The notes beneath the pieces were generated by a model, which was given only the letters and a program-made list of their open reading frames with translations, did not search any database and had not been told where the DNA came from. 64,000 bases of DNA, taken from Parietichytrium sp. I65-24A (Eukaryota > Sar > Bigyra > Thraustochytrida > Thraustochytriidae). Both the position numbers and the translations under genes were made by a program. Of this stretch, positions 56,927-64,000 are shown one piece after another. Location of the stretch: contig BLSF01000019.1 of the NCBI GenBank assembly GCA_012862575.1, positions 62,001 through 126,000 of the forward strand, written 5' to 3'. Position 1 is the first letter of the stretch. The number at the start of each line of letters is the position of its first letter.

Positions 56927-57428
56927 AACGCGTCGCCTTGACGCGACTCCTTTACCACTCACTTGTTAGAGCTCTCAGGATGCACTCGTCGCGCGGCCAT
57001 GTTAATTCGTGGTCGAGACGAGCTTCCGCAGGGCGCCTCTATTGTAATTTCCCTTATAACCTTGTGGTTGGACGTGGCCTCGCGGTGGAGCCACGTCACA
57101 ATCCCGTGTAGTAGAACAATCCAATCCGCACACTTAGACACATAAAAACAGAAAGCACGCGCGGCCGATTTGACCGGCAATTTCGCTTTTGGTGACAAGC
57201 TATACAATAATAAAAACTGCAACAATATTCATCATCATTTTGACTACCAAGTTCTTGTCCAGAGTTCAAGACCCTGATTGGTGACACCGATCGCGTCGCC
57301 GCGCGATGACAAGAAATTTTAAAGAGGACATCGCGCGCTTAAAGGTGCGCTGATTTGCACGCGAAGAAACGAGGGAAGGGTGTCGGGAAAGAAGAATAGG
57401 GATTACACAATTTCATGCCAGTATTTGT
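56927..57428. other. convergent 3' interval, no gene seen
   Basis: Between the small plus-strand gene and the EGF-7TM gene; no motif beyond AT-rich stretches. Confidence 0.5.
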
Positions 57429-58604
57429 TCAAGGTTGGAGCGGGTCTTTTCGCAGCATGGGCTCCAGACTTAAGGAAGTACCAGACTTCTCTTGATCGGG
57501 AGCCATCACTCTTATTTTGGAAACGCTGCGTTGTTTGTCTGTTATGGACCCCCGTGGAAGCACACTTCGAGGCATTGTACTCGTTTTCGTCTGTTGCTCG
57601 TCCGAGCCGAACCGCGTAGTTGAACTTGGCACACTTCTCACAAAATCGCTCGGTGCTGCACAGCTAGTTCGTCTGCTGCCGGGCTTAATTCGGATGAGAG
57701 ACTTAAACGAGATGTAAGAGTGAACTAAAAATTGAACGCTCAGTCCAGCCGGGCCGAGGTACGGCCATAGTTGCGCTAAATGAGGAATCGCCGCGAAAAT
57801 CCTCAGCAGAATGTATCCAATTCCCATCCATGTATTAGAGTGCATGAGCCCCTGCGTTTTCTTGTAGAGTCGCTTGATGCGCATCTGGATTCCCTTGAGT
57901 GAGCCTGGATTCTCGTCGAGTGACATGTTCTCGTCAAAATTCTTTAATATGTTCTTCAACACTCGCCGGGAATGAAAAACGTTGTATAACGTCGCCACCG
58001 AGGATACCTGCAGACCAATCGTGATCATCGTGTTGTCTTTCAACACAAGGCCTGGAATAAGCACAATATTGTACATAATAAAGGTAAGCGCGATGCAAAT
58101 GCGGTATCCCGTAACGATGCGTCGCCGATCAGAACCAGTGATGTGGTTTCTAGTCGCTTGCGCTTTTAAAAACAAAACATATGCGCTCAAGCTCTGCAGG
58201 ACTGACGCTTCCATTATAGCAAAGCTGCCCATGAAACAAACAGAAAACATCACCGATGTGCCAAACCATGTATACTTCAAGTCAGCCAGCTTGAGAATAA
58301 CAATCATGTACGCATTCCAGAAGTAGAGACCCATGAACACTAATTTGCCCATCTGCTTCTTGGTTCTCCGCCCATGTGATCTCGCTTTGACTGCAAATGT
58401 CAATGTTCGAACAAACAAGGTCGCAGCGGTCAGCACCCACAAACTTAAAATGACTTGCAGGTTGATATTGCAGCGAGTATCGGGCACGACCACCCACCCC
58501 AAGGTTGACCATCCCTCTGTGCACTCGCAAGTGGAGTTGCGACACAACTGGTGCGCACCGCAGTCCTCTATGGTCGCGCACTCGGCAAGAGCCTCGGCAG
58601 CCAT
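57429..58604 (-). CDS. seven-helix membrane protein with an EGF-like N-terminus
   Basis: 391 residues from the first ATG (MAAEALAEC). Six Cys in 37 residues (9, 15, 21, 26, 28, 45) give an EGF-like spacing (CATIEDCGAHQLC, CECTEGW). Seven hydrophobic segments follow: about 47-70, 86-108, 114-147, 166-190, 193-216, 262-284 and 288-308. The tail (about 310-391) is Ser/Arg/Thr-rich with many potential phosphorylation sites. The layout, an extracellular EGF-like module then 7TM then a phosphorylatable tail, is that of a receptor, but no classical GPCR motif such as DRY or NPxxY was found. Function is unknown. A signal peptide is not obvious. Confidence 0.7.
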   Translation of the reverse strand: MAAEALAECATIEDCGAHQLCRNSTCECTEGWSTLGWVVVPDTRCNINLQVILSLWVLTAATLFVRTLTFAVKARSHGRRTKKQMGKLVFMGLYFWNAYMIVILKLADLKYTWFGTSVMFSVCFMGSFAIMEASVLQSLSAYVLFLKAQATRNHITGSDRRRIVTGYRICIALTFIMYNIVLIPGLVLKDNTMITIGLQVSSVATLYNVFHSRRVLKNILKNFDENMSLDENPGSLKGIQMRIKRLYKKTQGLMHSNTWMGIGYILLRIFAAIPHLAQLWPYLGPAGLSVQFLVHSYISFKSLIRIKPGSRRTSCAAPSDFVRSVPSSTTRFGSDEQQTKTSTMPRSVLPRGSITDKQRSVSKIRVMAPDQEKSGTSLSLEPMLRKDPLQP

Positions 58605-59619
58605 GGCACGCACCCACCAACAGCTTTGGTCAAGCTGCTAGCAAGCTCAAGCTCGCCCAGACCCGCGCACACGCCTTTGCCTGCAGAGAACTTCCCCCTA
58701 CATACATAGCCGCTCACAGTGCAATAGAGGCGTTTCCTGTTGATTTTTCAATCAAAGTTTGCAGCCTAAATCAAAGCCCACAATTGAGGAGTGTACACCA
58801 GGCACTACCGGCGTACCCTAGCGGTATTTCTTTCTTCTCCCAAGAAATATGCGTTCCACTCACGTTCCACTTACAACTTTCTTCCTGTGGACCATCTCTC
58901 TAGAACGAGTCGAGTGAAACTTGCGCCTGCGTTTCTCCGCGAGACTCCTTTGGTGGGCCATGTTTCCAATGAGATCGTCGATGATCATCATCAGAACAAA
59001 AGTGAAATTTCGATTGCGAGTCGCCGTCGCCGCGGCGGCAAATCTACCAACGCATATATATGTTGTTGGAGGCACTGCAGACTAGCGTAATGGCTAGTCG
59101 AACAGTAACGAATGTACTGTACCAGTACCGCCAACTCTTGAGATAGATGTGAATGTAGAGCTGCGTGCTTTGCATTTTTAGCATAGCACTCATTACTGGT
59201 GCAAGTAGTGCCGGGGTGATGTTTTCTTCTTCTGTGCACATAGGTTGCCTGTCTCAAACTCCAAATTGTGAACCGATAAACTGCCATGTTGTACCAAGAT
59301 GCATTCGCTCGTAACCGAATGGACCCCTATGAGTTTGCCGCCAAAATTCCTCTCTGCATTTGAGTTGCTGTGTAAAGAAAGTGCTCTCAAGACTTGAACT
59401 GCTGGCTACCAACGTTGCTAGTAGCCTCGCCCTTGCGGAAGGGACTTGCAACGGATCGATTCGCGCAAAAAATCCGTCACACACACACAGTTGCGTACAG
59501 ATAGCTTCTGAAACAAATGGGGCCTGCTCATTCTGCTAATTCCTTGAGGCAGCTCGTAAACAACACTCGTGGAGGCTATAGAACGTGGTATGAGGCATTC
59601 AAGCCCACTCCATCACATG
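58605..59619. other. intergenic interval of 1 kb, no gene seen
   Basis: 5' flank of the EGF-7TM gene and 3' flank of the next minus-strand gene; a short ACACACAC run lies near 59480. Confidence 0.5.
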
Positions 59620-60288
59620 CTATATCACATTAAAGTTTCCTTTGTTGTCAGGAAAAAGCCTCTCGAAGTCCTGCAATGTCGCTCTCGATTCAATCATCTG
59701 GAGCGTCGCAGCAGAGTCGTGAATCCTGCCCCCCTCCATCTCACTGTGATGAACGTTTCCTCCTTGGTGTCGATGAGTTTCGCTAGGCAAAGGACTCCCA
59801 GCATGTTGAGATCTCACAGAGTTCTGGATATCTTCGCCCAAAGCGGCTTCTTCCCTTCTTCGTCGCGAATCTTGCAAAATCTCACCGATCAGAGCTAGCT
59901 CGTCAGTGGCACGCAGGCCATCCTCGAAGCCATGCTCCCGCATACTCTCACGAGCGCGCTCCGTTTGGGTGGTCTCTCGAACGCGGCGGGCCATTTCCGT
60001 CACATATGCTTCTACACTACCCCCTGAGAACCTTCTCGCCCCGTCCTCGCCACCGAAAGCCCTGCAAAACTGCGCGTCCGTCCCAGCGAGCACCGCCACT
60101 CTCGCGCGGTCAACCATGTCTATCGGTACCTTGGTGCCTCGCCTCTCCACTCGGTCTGTTGCAACACGCTGATCCTTCAGCTCCCCAGAACAGTTCCTCC
60201 GCACGCGAGCCACCATCGCGCCGAACGCTGCAGCCCGCGTCTCCGCGTCGTCCCGTCCGGTCTTCCCCTCCGCGGCCTCGCTCGCCAT
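59620..60288 (-). CDS. hydrophilic helical protein of unknown function
   Basis: 222 residues from ATG (MASEAAEGKTGRD). The frame is open 130 codons upstream through a Ser/Arg-rich, unlikely leader, so this ATG was preferred. The protein is rich in Arg, Glu and Ala, with helical segments (AAAFGAMVARVRRN, VEAYVTEMARRVRETT and ALIGEILQDSRRRREEAALG) and a C-terminal HRHQGGNVHHSEMEGG turn that could bind metal. The end is ERLFPDNKGNFNVI. No domain was recognised. It is divergent from the RmlD-like gene, 243 bp apart, so the two may share a promoter region. Confidence 0.6.
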   Translation of the reverse strand: MASEAAEGKTGRDDAETRAAAFGAMVARVRRNCSGELKDQRVATDRVERRGTKVPIDMVDRARVAVLAGTDAQFCRAFGGEDGARRFSGGSVEAYVTEMARRVRETTQTERARESMREHGFEDGLRATDELALIGEILQDSRRRREEAALGEDIQNSVRSQHAGSPLPSETHRHQGGNVHHSEMEGGRIHDSAATLQMIESRATLQDFERLFPDNKGNFNVI

Positions 60289-60531
60289 CGGCCCAAACCG
60301 CGCAACGTTCAACTTGTTTCGTCCAACGCCAGCCCCCGTTCGCTCCAACTGCAACTGCCCAAGACGGCTCTGCAGCGCTCTTGCTAGTCTGTAACTTTGC
60401 AGAGTAGCTGAGTGGCAGAGTTGCAGAGTTGCAGAGGCAGGCTTGCGTCGGGACGGTCGGCGAAAGCTGTCGGCGGTGACACTAGACGAGAAGGTGTACG
60501 TGCAAGACCGGCGCTGGGGCTGTGGGAGGAG

Positions 60532-61500
60532 ATGGGCGAACGAGTCGACGTTTTGGTCACCGGCGGAGGAGCAGGACAGCTGGGCAGGTTTGTGACGAAC
60601 GCGCTGAGCGAGCAAGGGCTGGCGGTGGCGTTTACGCACCGTAAGGAAGCCGGAACGCAGCAGCATGAGAAGGCGCAAGAGCTACGCGTGGACCTCGCAG
60701 ATGGCGATGGGGAACAAGTGGAGGAGAAGCTACAAGGCCTTGTTGTGTGGCTGGGGAGCCACAAACCGCGCATGGTTGTGAACTGTGCAGCTGTAGCGCG
60801 CCCAAAGTTCTGCGAGGACAATCCTGAGGCAGCCAAGGCAATCAATGTCCCATCTCTGCTGGTTAAGGCGCTGAAATCTGCGCAAATTGAGCCTGTGATG
60901 GTCCACATCAGTACGGACTTGGTGTACGACGGGGAGACGGCAGAGCTGTACACTGAACAAAGTACGACCGCGCCGATCAACGTTTACGGCCAGACAAAGC
61001 TGGACGCTGAGGAGTATCTCAAGTCAAACTATCCCAACTCAGTCTCCTTGCGGTCGAGTATGATCTATGGCAAGGCAGAGGAGGGTCGACCGTCTTCATT
61101 TTTCACAGAGTTTGTGAACTCGCAGCTCAAGGCTGGCAAACCAACTGATTTCTTCGTCGATGAATACAGATCACCGATTTTCATCAGTGACTTTGTCACC
61201 GCTATCAGGGCGCTGTTCGAAAAGCTTGTGGTGAAAGAAGAGAAAACCGTTCTCGAGGCCGGACTTCTTAACGTGTACAACTTTGGAGGGCCAGATCGTC
61301 TCTCCCGTTATGAAATGGCAATGACCTTGTGCAGGTCTCAAAATTACGATGAAAATCTCATTGTGCAAGCTTCTGCGGCTTCCATGGATCGTGGAGTTCG
61401 TTCGCCCCTCGACACCGGCATGGACTCGTCCAAAGTGTCATCAGACCTGAACATCAGCCTGACATCTTTTGAAAACGGTCTCAATCAATGCTTCCAGTGA
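60532..61500 (+). CDS. RmlD/MAT2B-like NAD(P)-binding reductase
   Basis: 322 residues from the first ATG (MGERVDVLVT). The extended SDR fold is clear: TGGGAGQLGRFV (residues 10-21), VNCAAVARPKFCEDNPEAAKAIN, HISTDLVYDG (Ser-Thr-Asp 127-129), the active-site YGQTK (Tyr 152, Lys 156), SSMIYG, YRSPIFISDF and NFGGPDRLSRYEMA. This is the dTDP-4-dehydrorhamnose reductase (RmlD) family, which also contains the regulatory beta subunit of methionine adenosyltransferase in animals. The retained Ser-Thr and YxxxK support an active reductase. Without sugar-nucleotide genes nearby, the choice between RmlD-type enzyme and MAT2B-like subunit is open. Confidence 0.85.
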   Translation: MGERVDVLVTGGGAGQLGRFVTNALSEQGLAVAFTHRKEAGTQQHEKAQELRVDLADGDGEQVEEKLQGLVVWLGSHKPRMVVNCAAVARPKFCEDNPEAAKAINVPSLLVKALKSAQIEPVMVHISTDLVYDGETAELYTEQSTTAPINVYGQTKLDAEEYLKSNYPNSVSLRSSMIYGKAEEGRPSSFFTEFVNSQLKAGKPTDFFVDEYRSPIFISDFVTAIRALFEKLVVKEEKTVLEAGLLNVYNFGGPDRLSRYEMAMTLCRSQNYDENLIVQASAASMDRGVRSPLDTGMDSSKVSSDLNISLTSFENGLNQCFQ

Positions 61501-62167
61501 TCTTCGAAAGTGCAGGACCAACAGACAGTATGATTTAATTGCCCCAGGTCACTACAAATACACAGAGCTTTCTTTACTCTCTCTCTTCGATCGCAATCCT
61601 CAACCTAGCTTCTGAGTCTTCGGAGACGTCGGAGCGTCATCCCAGTGATTGTACCAAACCTAGCATTCTCAAAGTAACTTACTATCTCCTTCGAGCCTCA
61701 CAATCCTCCGTGTGTCCTCCGCCATTTTCTCAAAAACTCCATGGATCGCAGGAGTGCGAGAGTTCCAGCAACGCGAGTGCGAGCGGCCTCAGAGAATGTC
61801 TACTGTGGAAGTCCTGGCCCATTCACTCGGAAGCCGGTCTAAGACTGTTCAACATTTCCAGCAGAAGCGAACGATTAAAAGTCAACGTAGTCGGGAGGCC
61901 GAAGGAGTCCAGCTTGCCTCTCCAGCTGACTCAGTGTGTACTATATCTACCAAGTCATGGGCCTCTTCCCGAAACAGAGACTGTCTTTTCGTAATGCACT
62001 AATAGGTGATAGCCAATGCCACTTCGGCCACTGGCATATTGACTGGCACAGCATTCACTCGAGAGAGTACAAGTGACGAATGCATGTGTGAGAGAAGAGC
62101 GGGAAAGGAGCCCGCATCTTGAAGAGCTGAAGGGCAATGCCCAAACGAGACACAACGTGCTTGCGAA
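61501..62167. other. intergenic interval, no gene seen
   Basis: Frames of 96-151 codons here overlap each other and have no motif; one (61797 ATG, STVEVLAHSLGSRSKTVQHF) faintly resembles a helix-turn-helix but is not called. Confidence 0.45.
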
Positions 62168-63046
62168 ATGAGGCTCGCCTGCAAGATAGTGGTGGCTGGC
62201 GCCATGGCCCAGGGAGTCGCGGCGCTCCAGGGCCGCGCGTTTAGTTACTACGATGACAGCGCGTGTACAAGACTAAGTGCCTCCCACGTGGCGTTCGACA
62301 GCTTGTACGATGTGTGCGTGCCCGCGTCGTCAGCCTCCTCAGCGTATAAATCATCGGCCCAAACTGTTCTGGATGGATCTGTGCGCGGAACGCTGACCTA
62401 TGAGGACAGCGAATGCAAGACCCCGCTTCAAACGAAAGACGGTTTATCTTTGAGAACAGCATCAATTAAAAGCAGTTGCGAGGCCGTTGCTGGTGGCAAT
62501 GCTGGGTTTAAAGAAGCGGTCAAGGATGTCGACCTCGCAAAGTCTGTTGTCATACGATATGTCGAGCTCTTGAACTCGACGCAGACTGCCAACACATGGT
62601 GTTCCGAATCGTACAGCGGCGGAGACGCACTCCTTGGCAGCACGTACTTTAGCGGCGCAATTTTTGTTGGGCTTGGGTGCCAAAGGTTTGATTACATCAA
62701 CACCTTCTATCTAAACGTAAGAGAAGACGGCACCTTCTCGGTTCACAACGCGACAGATAATACCTGCAACGGAACTCCTCTTGACACAACCTGTCTCGAC
62801 TTTGGCACTGAGGCAGTGCATGTGATGAAAACATCGGGTCTTGATCTCAAGTTCTCAAGTGTAGACATCAAGTCCTACTTTGAAGAAAGTGAAGGTCTTG
62901 GTGGCGGTGTGATTGCTGGGATCGTGATTGGATGCGTCCTTGGGGTCGGTATACTCGTACTCATGATTTTTAAGGCGTCCAGGTCCAGCAGAGGCGAGAA
63001 CCAGGTTGAGATCGTTTCTGGAAATAAAGTCCAGTCTAGCGTCTAG
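62168..63046 (+). CDS. type I membrane glycoprotein with repeated Cys modules
   Basis: 292 residues from ATG (MRLACKIVVAG). A signal peptide (about 1-20) and one C-terminal transmembrane helix (about 243-265, GGVIAGIVIGCVLGVGILVLMIF) give a type I topology. The lumenal part has a recurring pattern (FSYYDDSAC, then a Cys about 18 residues later, and LTYEDSEC, with a Cys about 20 residues later) plus a third Cys group in CNGTPLDTTC. Two or more N-glycosylation sites (LNSTQ, HNATD) are present. The short cytosolic tail has a GNKVQSSV end. No family was recognised; a cell-surface or vacuolar adhesion or coat protein is possible. Confidence 0.65.
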   Translation: MRLACKIVVAGAMAQGVAALQGRAFSYYDDSACTRLSASHVAFDSLYDVCVPASSASSAYKSSAQTVLDGSVRGTLTYEDSECKTPLQTKDGLSLRTASIKSSCEAVAGGNAGFKEAVKDVDLAKSVVIRYVELLNSTQTANTWCSESYSGGDALLGSTYFSGAIFVGLGCQRFDYINTFYLNVREDGTFSVHNATDNTCNGTPLDTTCLDFGTEAVHVMKTSGLDLKFSSVDIKSYFEESEGLGGGVIAGIVIGCVLGVGILVLMIFKASRSSRGENQVEIVSGNKVQSSV

Positions 63047-63654
63047 TTTGGGTGGCCATCGCGTGCTCCGATACCGCACCATCCTCTTGTCCCTTTCTCC
63101 ACCTCAAGCCAAGTTAGGCTTCGACAAAACGTGTTTGATCAACAGTTTAAACAGGATAAAGAAAAACAGTTTACGTCTCAACTGTTCCTTTGAATTCTCG
63201 AAACGTCAAAGAAACCTCCAAGACCTGCATCTGGCATTCCTGTCCCAAGACTGTTTTTCGATGTGCCACTCACTTCCTTGCCAGTCACTTGGCCAGGCGG
63301 GTTCCAGCTCACTGCGAGCGCCGGGTTCCACATACACCCAAACTATGGAGGAACCGGGCGAGCAGCTCTTTGTTCTAGAATGAGATCCGTTCGGGAGGAC
63401 AACAGGCTAGCATAATGGCTATTAGACGGGTAACAACAAGCGCAACGACGGCAACGATCGCAAATGCGTTTTCTCTCTTGCAACTTATTTACATGTTAGT
63501 TAGTGCTCAAAGTAGCTGAGCTCATTTTGCGAGGACCTTTCGGCGGGAGGAGGAAAGAGGAAAGAGGAAAGAGAACGGTACGCGGAGAGAGTGCGCGGAC
63601 TGACTGTGGCAGAGAGTGGTGAGTGGTGCGGTGGTGGTGCGGAGATAGAGACAG
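63047..63654. other. intergenic interval, no gene seen
   Basis: 3' flank of the glycoprotein gene and 5' flank of the docking-complex gene, with AAAGAGGA repeats near 63550-63575. Confidence 0.5.
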
Positions 63655-64000
63655 ATGGCGAAAATAGAGAAAAGGTCGTCGGCGGCGATCGAAAACGCGC
63701 AAGCGGATAGCGCCAAGCATCAAGATGCGATCGATCAGCTGGCGAGAGACAACCAAAAGCTCATGCAGGAGCTGGCGTTGGAGTCCAAGCAGGAGAGCAT
63801 GGTGAACAAGAGCTCTGCCACTGCGGAGATCAAGCGGCTGCAGGATCAGGGAGATGCGTACACGAGAAAAATTGAGCTGGAGAGAAGAAGGATCACGGAG
63901 CTGGAGAAGCAAATCGAGATGGTGCAGAGCAAGGTCGCAGCGCAGCGGAAGAAGATGGGCGGTGTGAACGTTTCAAAACAAAACAACCAAATTTTGGCCA
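63655..64000 (+). CDS. outer dynein arm docking-complex coiled-coil protein (CCDC63/CCDC114/ODA1 type), 5' part
   Basis: 115 codons from ATG (MAKIEKRSSAAIENA) remain open to the window edge, so the gene is truncated by the window. The protein is a continuous coiled coil (QLARDNQKLMQELALESKQ, IKRLQDQGDAYTRKIELERR). The middle closely follows Chlamydomonas DC2 (ODA1) and CCDC63/CCDC114: RLQDxGD, then TRKIxLExRR, then ELEKQI, then a KKMGGVNVSKQN end matching the family's MGG-(I/V)-xxxK-(E/Q) signature. These proteins dock outer dynein arms onto axonemal doublets. The residue match is seen directly; the ciliary role is family knowledge. It implies a motile cilium in this organism. Confidence 0.85.
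   Translation, partial: MAKIEKRSSAAIENAQADSAKHQDAIDQLARDNQKLMQELALESKQESMVNKSSATAEIKRLQDQGDAYTRKIELERRRITELEKQIEMVQSKVAAQRKKMGGVNVSKQNNQILA

Noticed and set aside
61539-61994. 151-codon and 96-codon overlapping plus-strand frames
   Set aside because: Mutually overlapping, no motif, no homology signal; a faint helix-turn-helix look was not enough.
1-64000. Red algal origin (Porphyridium-like compact genome)
   Set aside because: Compactness fits, but the docking-complex gene and the tubulin carboxypeptidase point to a ciliated organism.
1-64000. tRNA, rRNA, CRISPR or mobile-element protein genes
   Set aside because: No B-box-like GGTTCGA sequence lay in a cloverleaf context; no repeat-spacer array; no transposase, reverse transcriptase or integrase signature was seen.

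Overview
The window is nuclear DNA of a compact, intron-poor eukaryote. Its genes encode a complex I accessory subunit with a mitochondrial-type leader, a peroxisomal biogenesis factor, F-box and RING-H2 ubiquitin ligases, a GAF-domain cyclic nucleotide phosphodiesterase and a signal-peptide beta-mannosidase. Most genes are single open frames that start at an ATG. One clear spliceosomal intron (72 nt, GT-AG) interrupts the PRPP synthetase gene. AATAAA signals follow several stop codons. Two genes point to a motile cilium: a cytosolic carboxypeptidase of the tubulin-deglutamylase family, and at the right edge the 5' part of an outer dynein arm docking-complex coiled-coil protein. A unicellular protist with a flagellate stage fits best. 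Low intron density together with EGF-7TM and GAF-PDE genes would suit a stramenopile such as a thraustochytrid or oomycete, but the sequence alone does not settle this.

Layout, left: 1-7 kb holds a Ser-rich protein, a UBA-like repeat protein, a RING-H2 protein, an F-box protein and a membrane-anchored C3orf33-like protein. 7.5-16 kb holds a NIPA-type transporter, PEX3, a PRPP synthetase homologue with altered catalytic residues, a small unknown gene, NDUFA9 and a small membrane protein. 16-25 kb is gene-poor apart from an NCKX-type Na+/Ca2+-K+ exchanger and a Pro-rich acidic protein; it also contains weak candidates for small, spliced or decayed genes.

Layout, middle and right: 25-34.6 kb carries two unknown proteins, the GAF-PDE and an F-box/RCC1 protein. 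36-52 kb is dense: a second NIPA-type protein, a CRAL-TRIO protein, a membrane-anchored histidine phosphatase, an unknown protein with a possible carbohydrate-binding fold, the carboxypeptidase, beta-mannosidase, a two-helix membrane protein and a TLC-domain protein. 52.2-56.6 kb is the largest interval without a convincing gene. 56.6-64 kb holds a small protein, an EGF-like 7TM protein, an unknown protein, an RmlD/MAT2B-like reductase, a type I membrane glycoprotein and the docking-complex gene.

There is no operon-like pathway; neighbouring genes are functionally mixed. The most distinctive regulatory signal is a 10-bp element, TACTCAGTAC, seen six times, four of them 100-250 bp upstream of a start codon. 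The gene observations most worth following are the PRPP synthetase homologue with a loop insertion and two substituted active-site positions, the EGF-7TM protein, the possible lectin-like module in a nuclear-looking protein, and several small spliced-gene candidates in the sparse regions. I saw no reverse transcriptase, integrase, capsid or transposase signature, no CRISPR array and no tRNA or rRNA gene.
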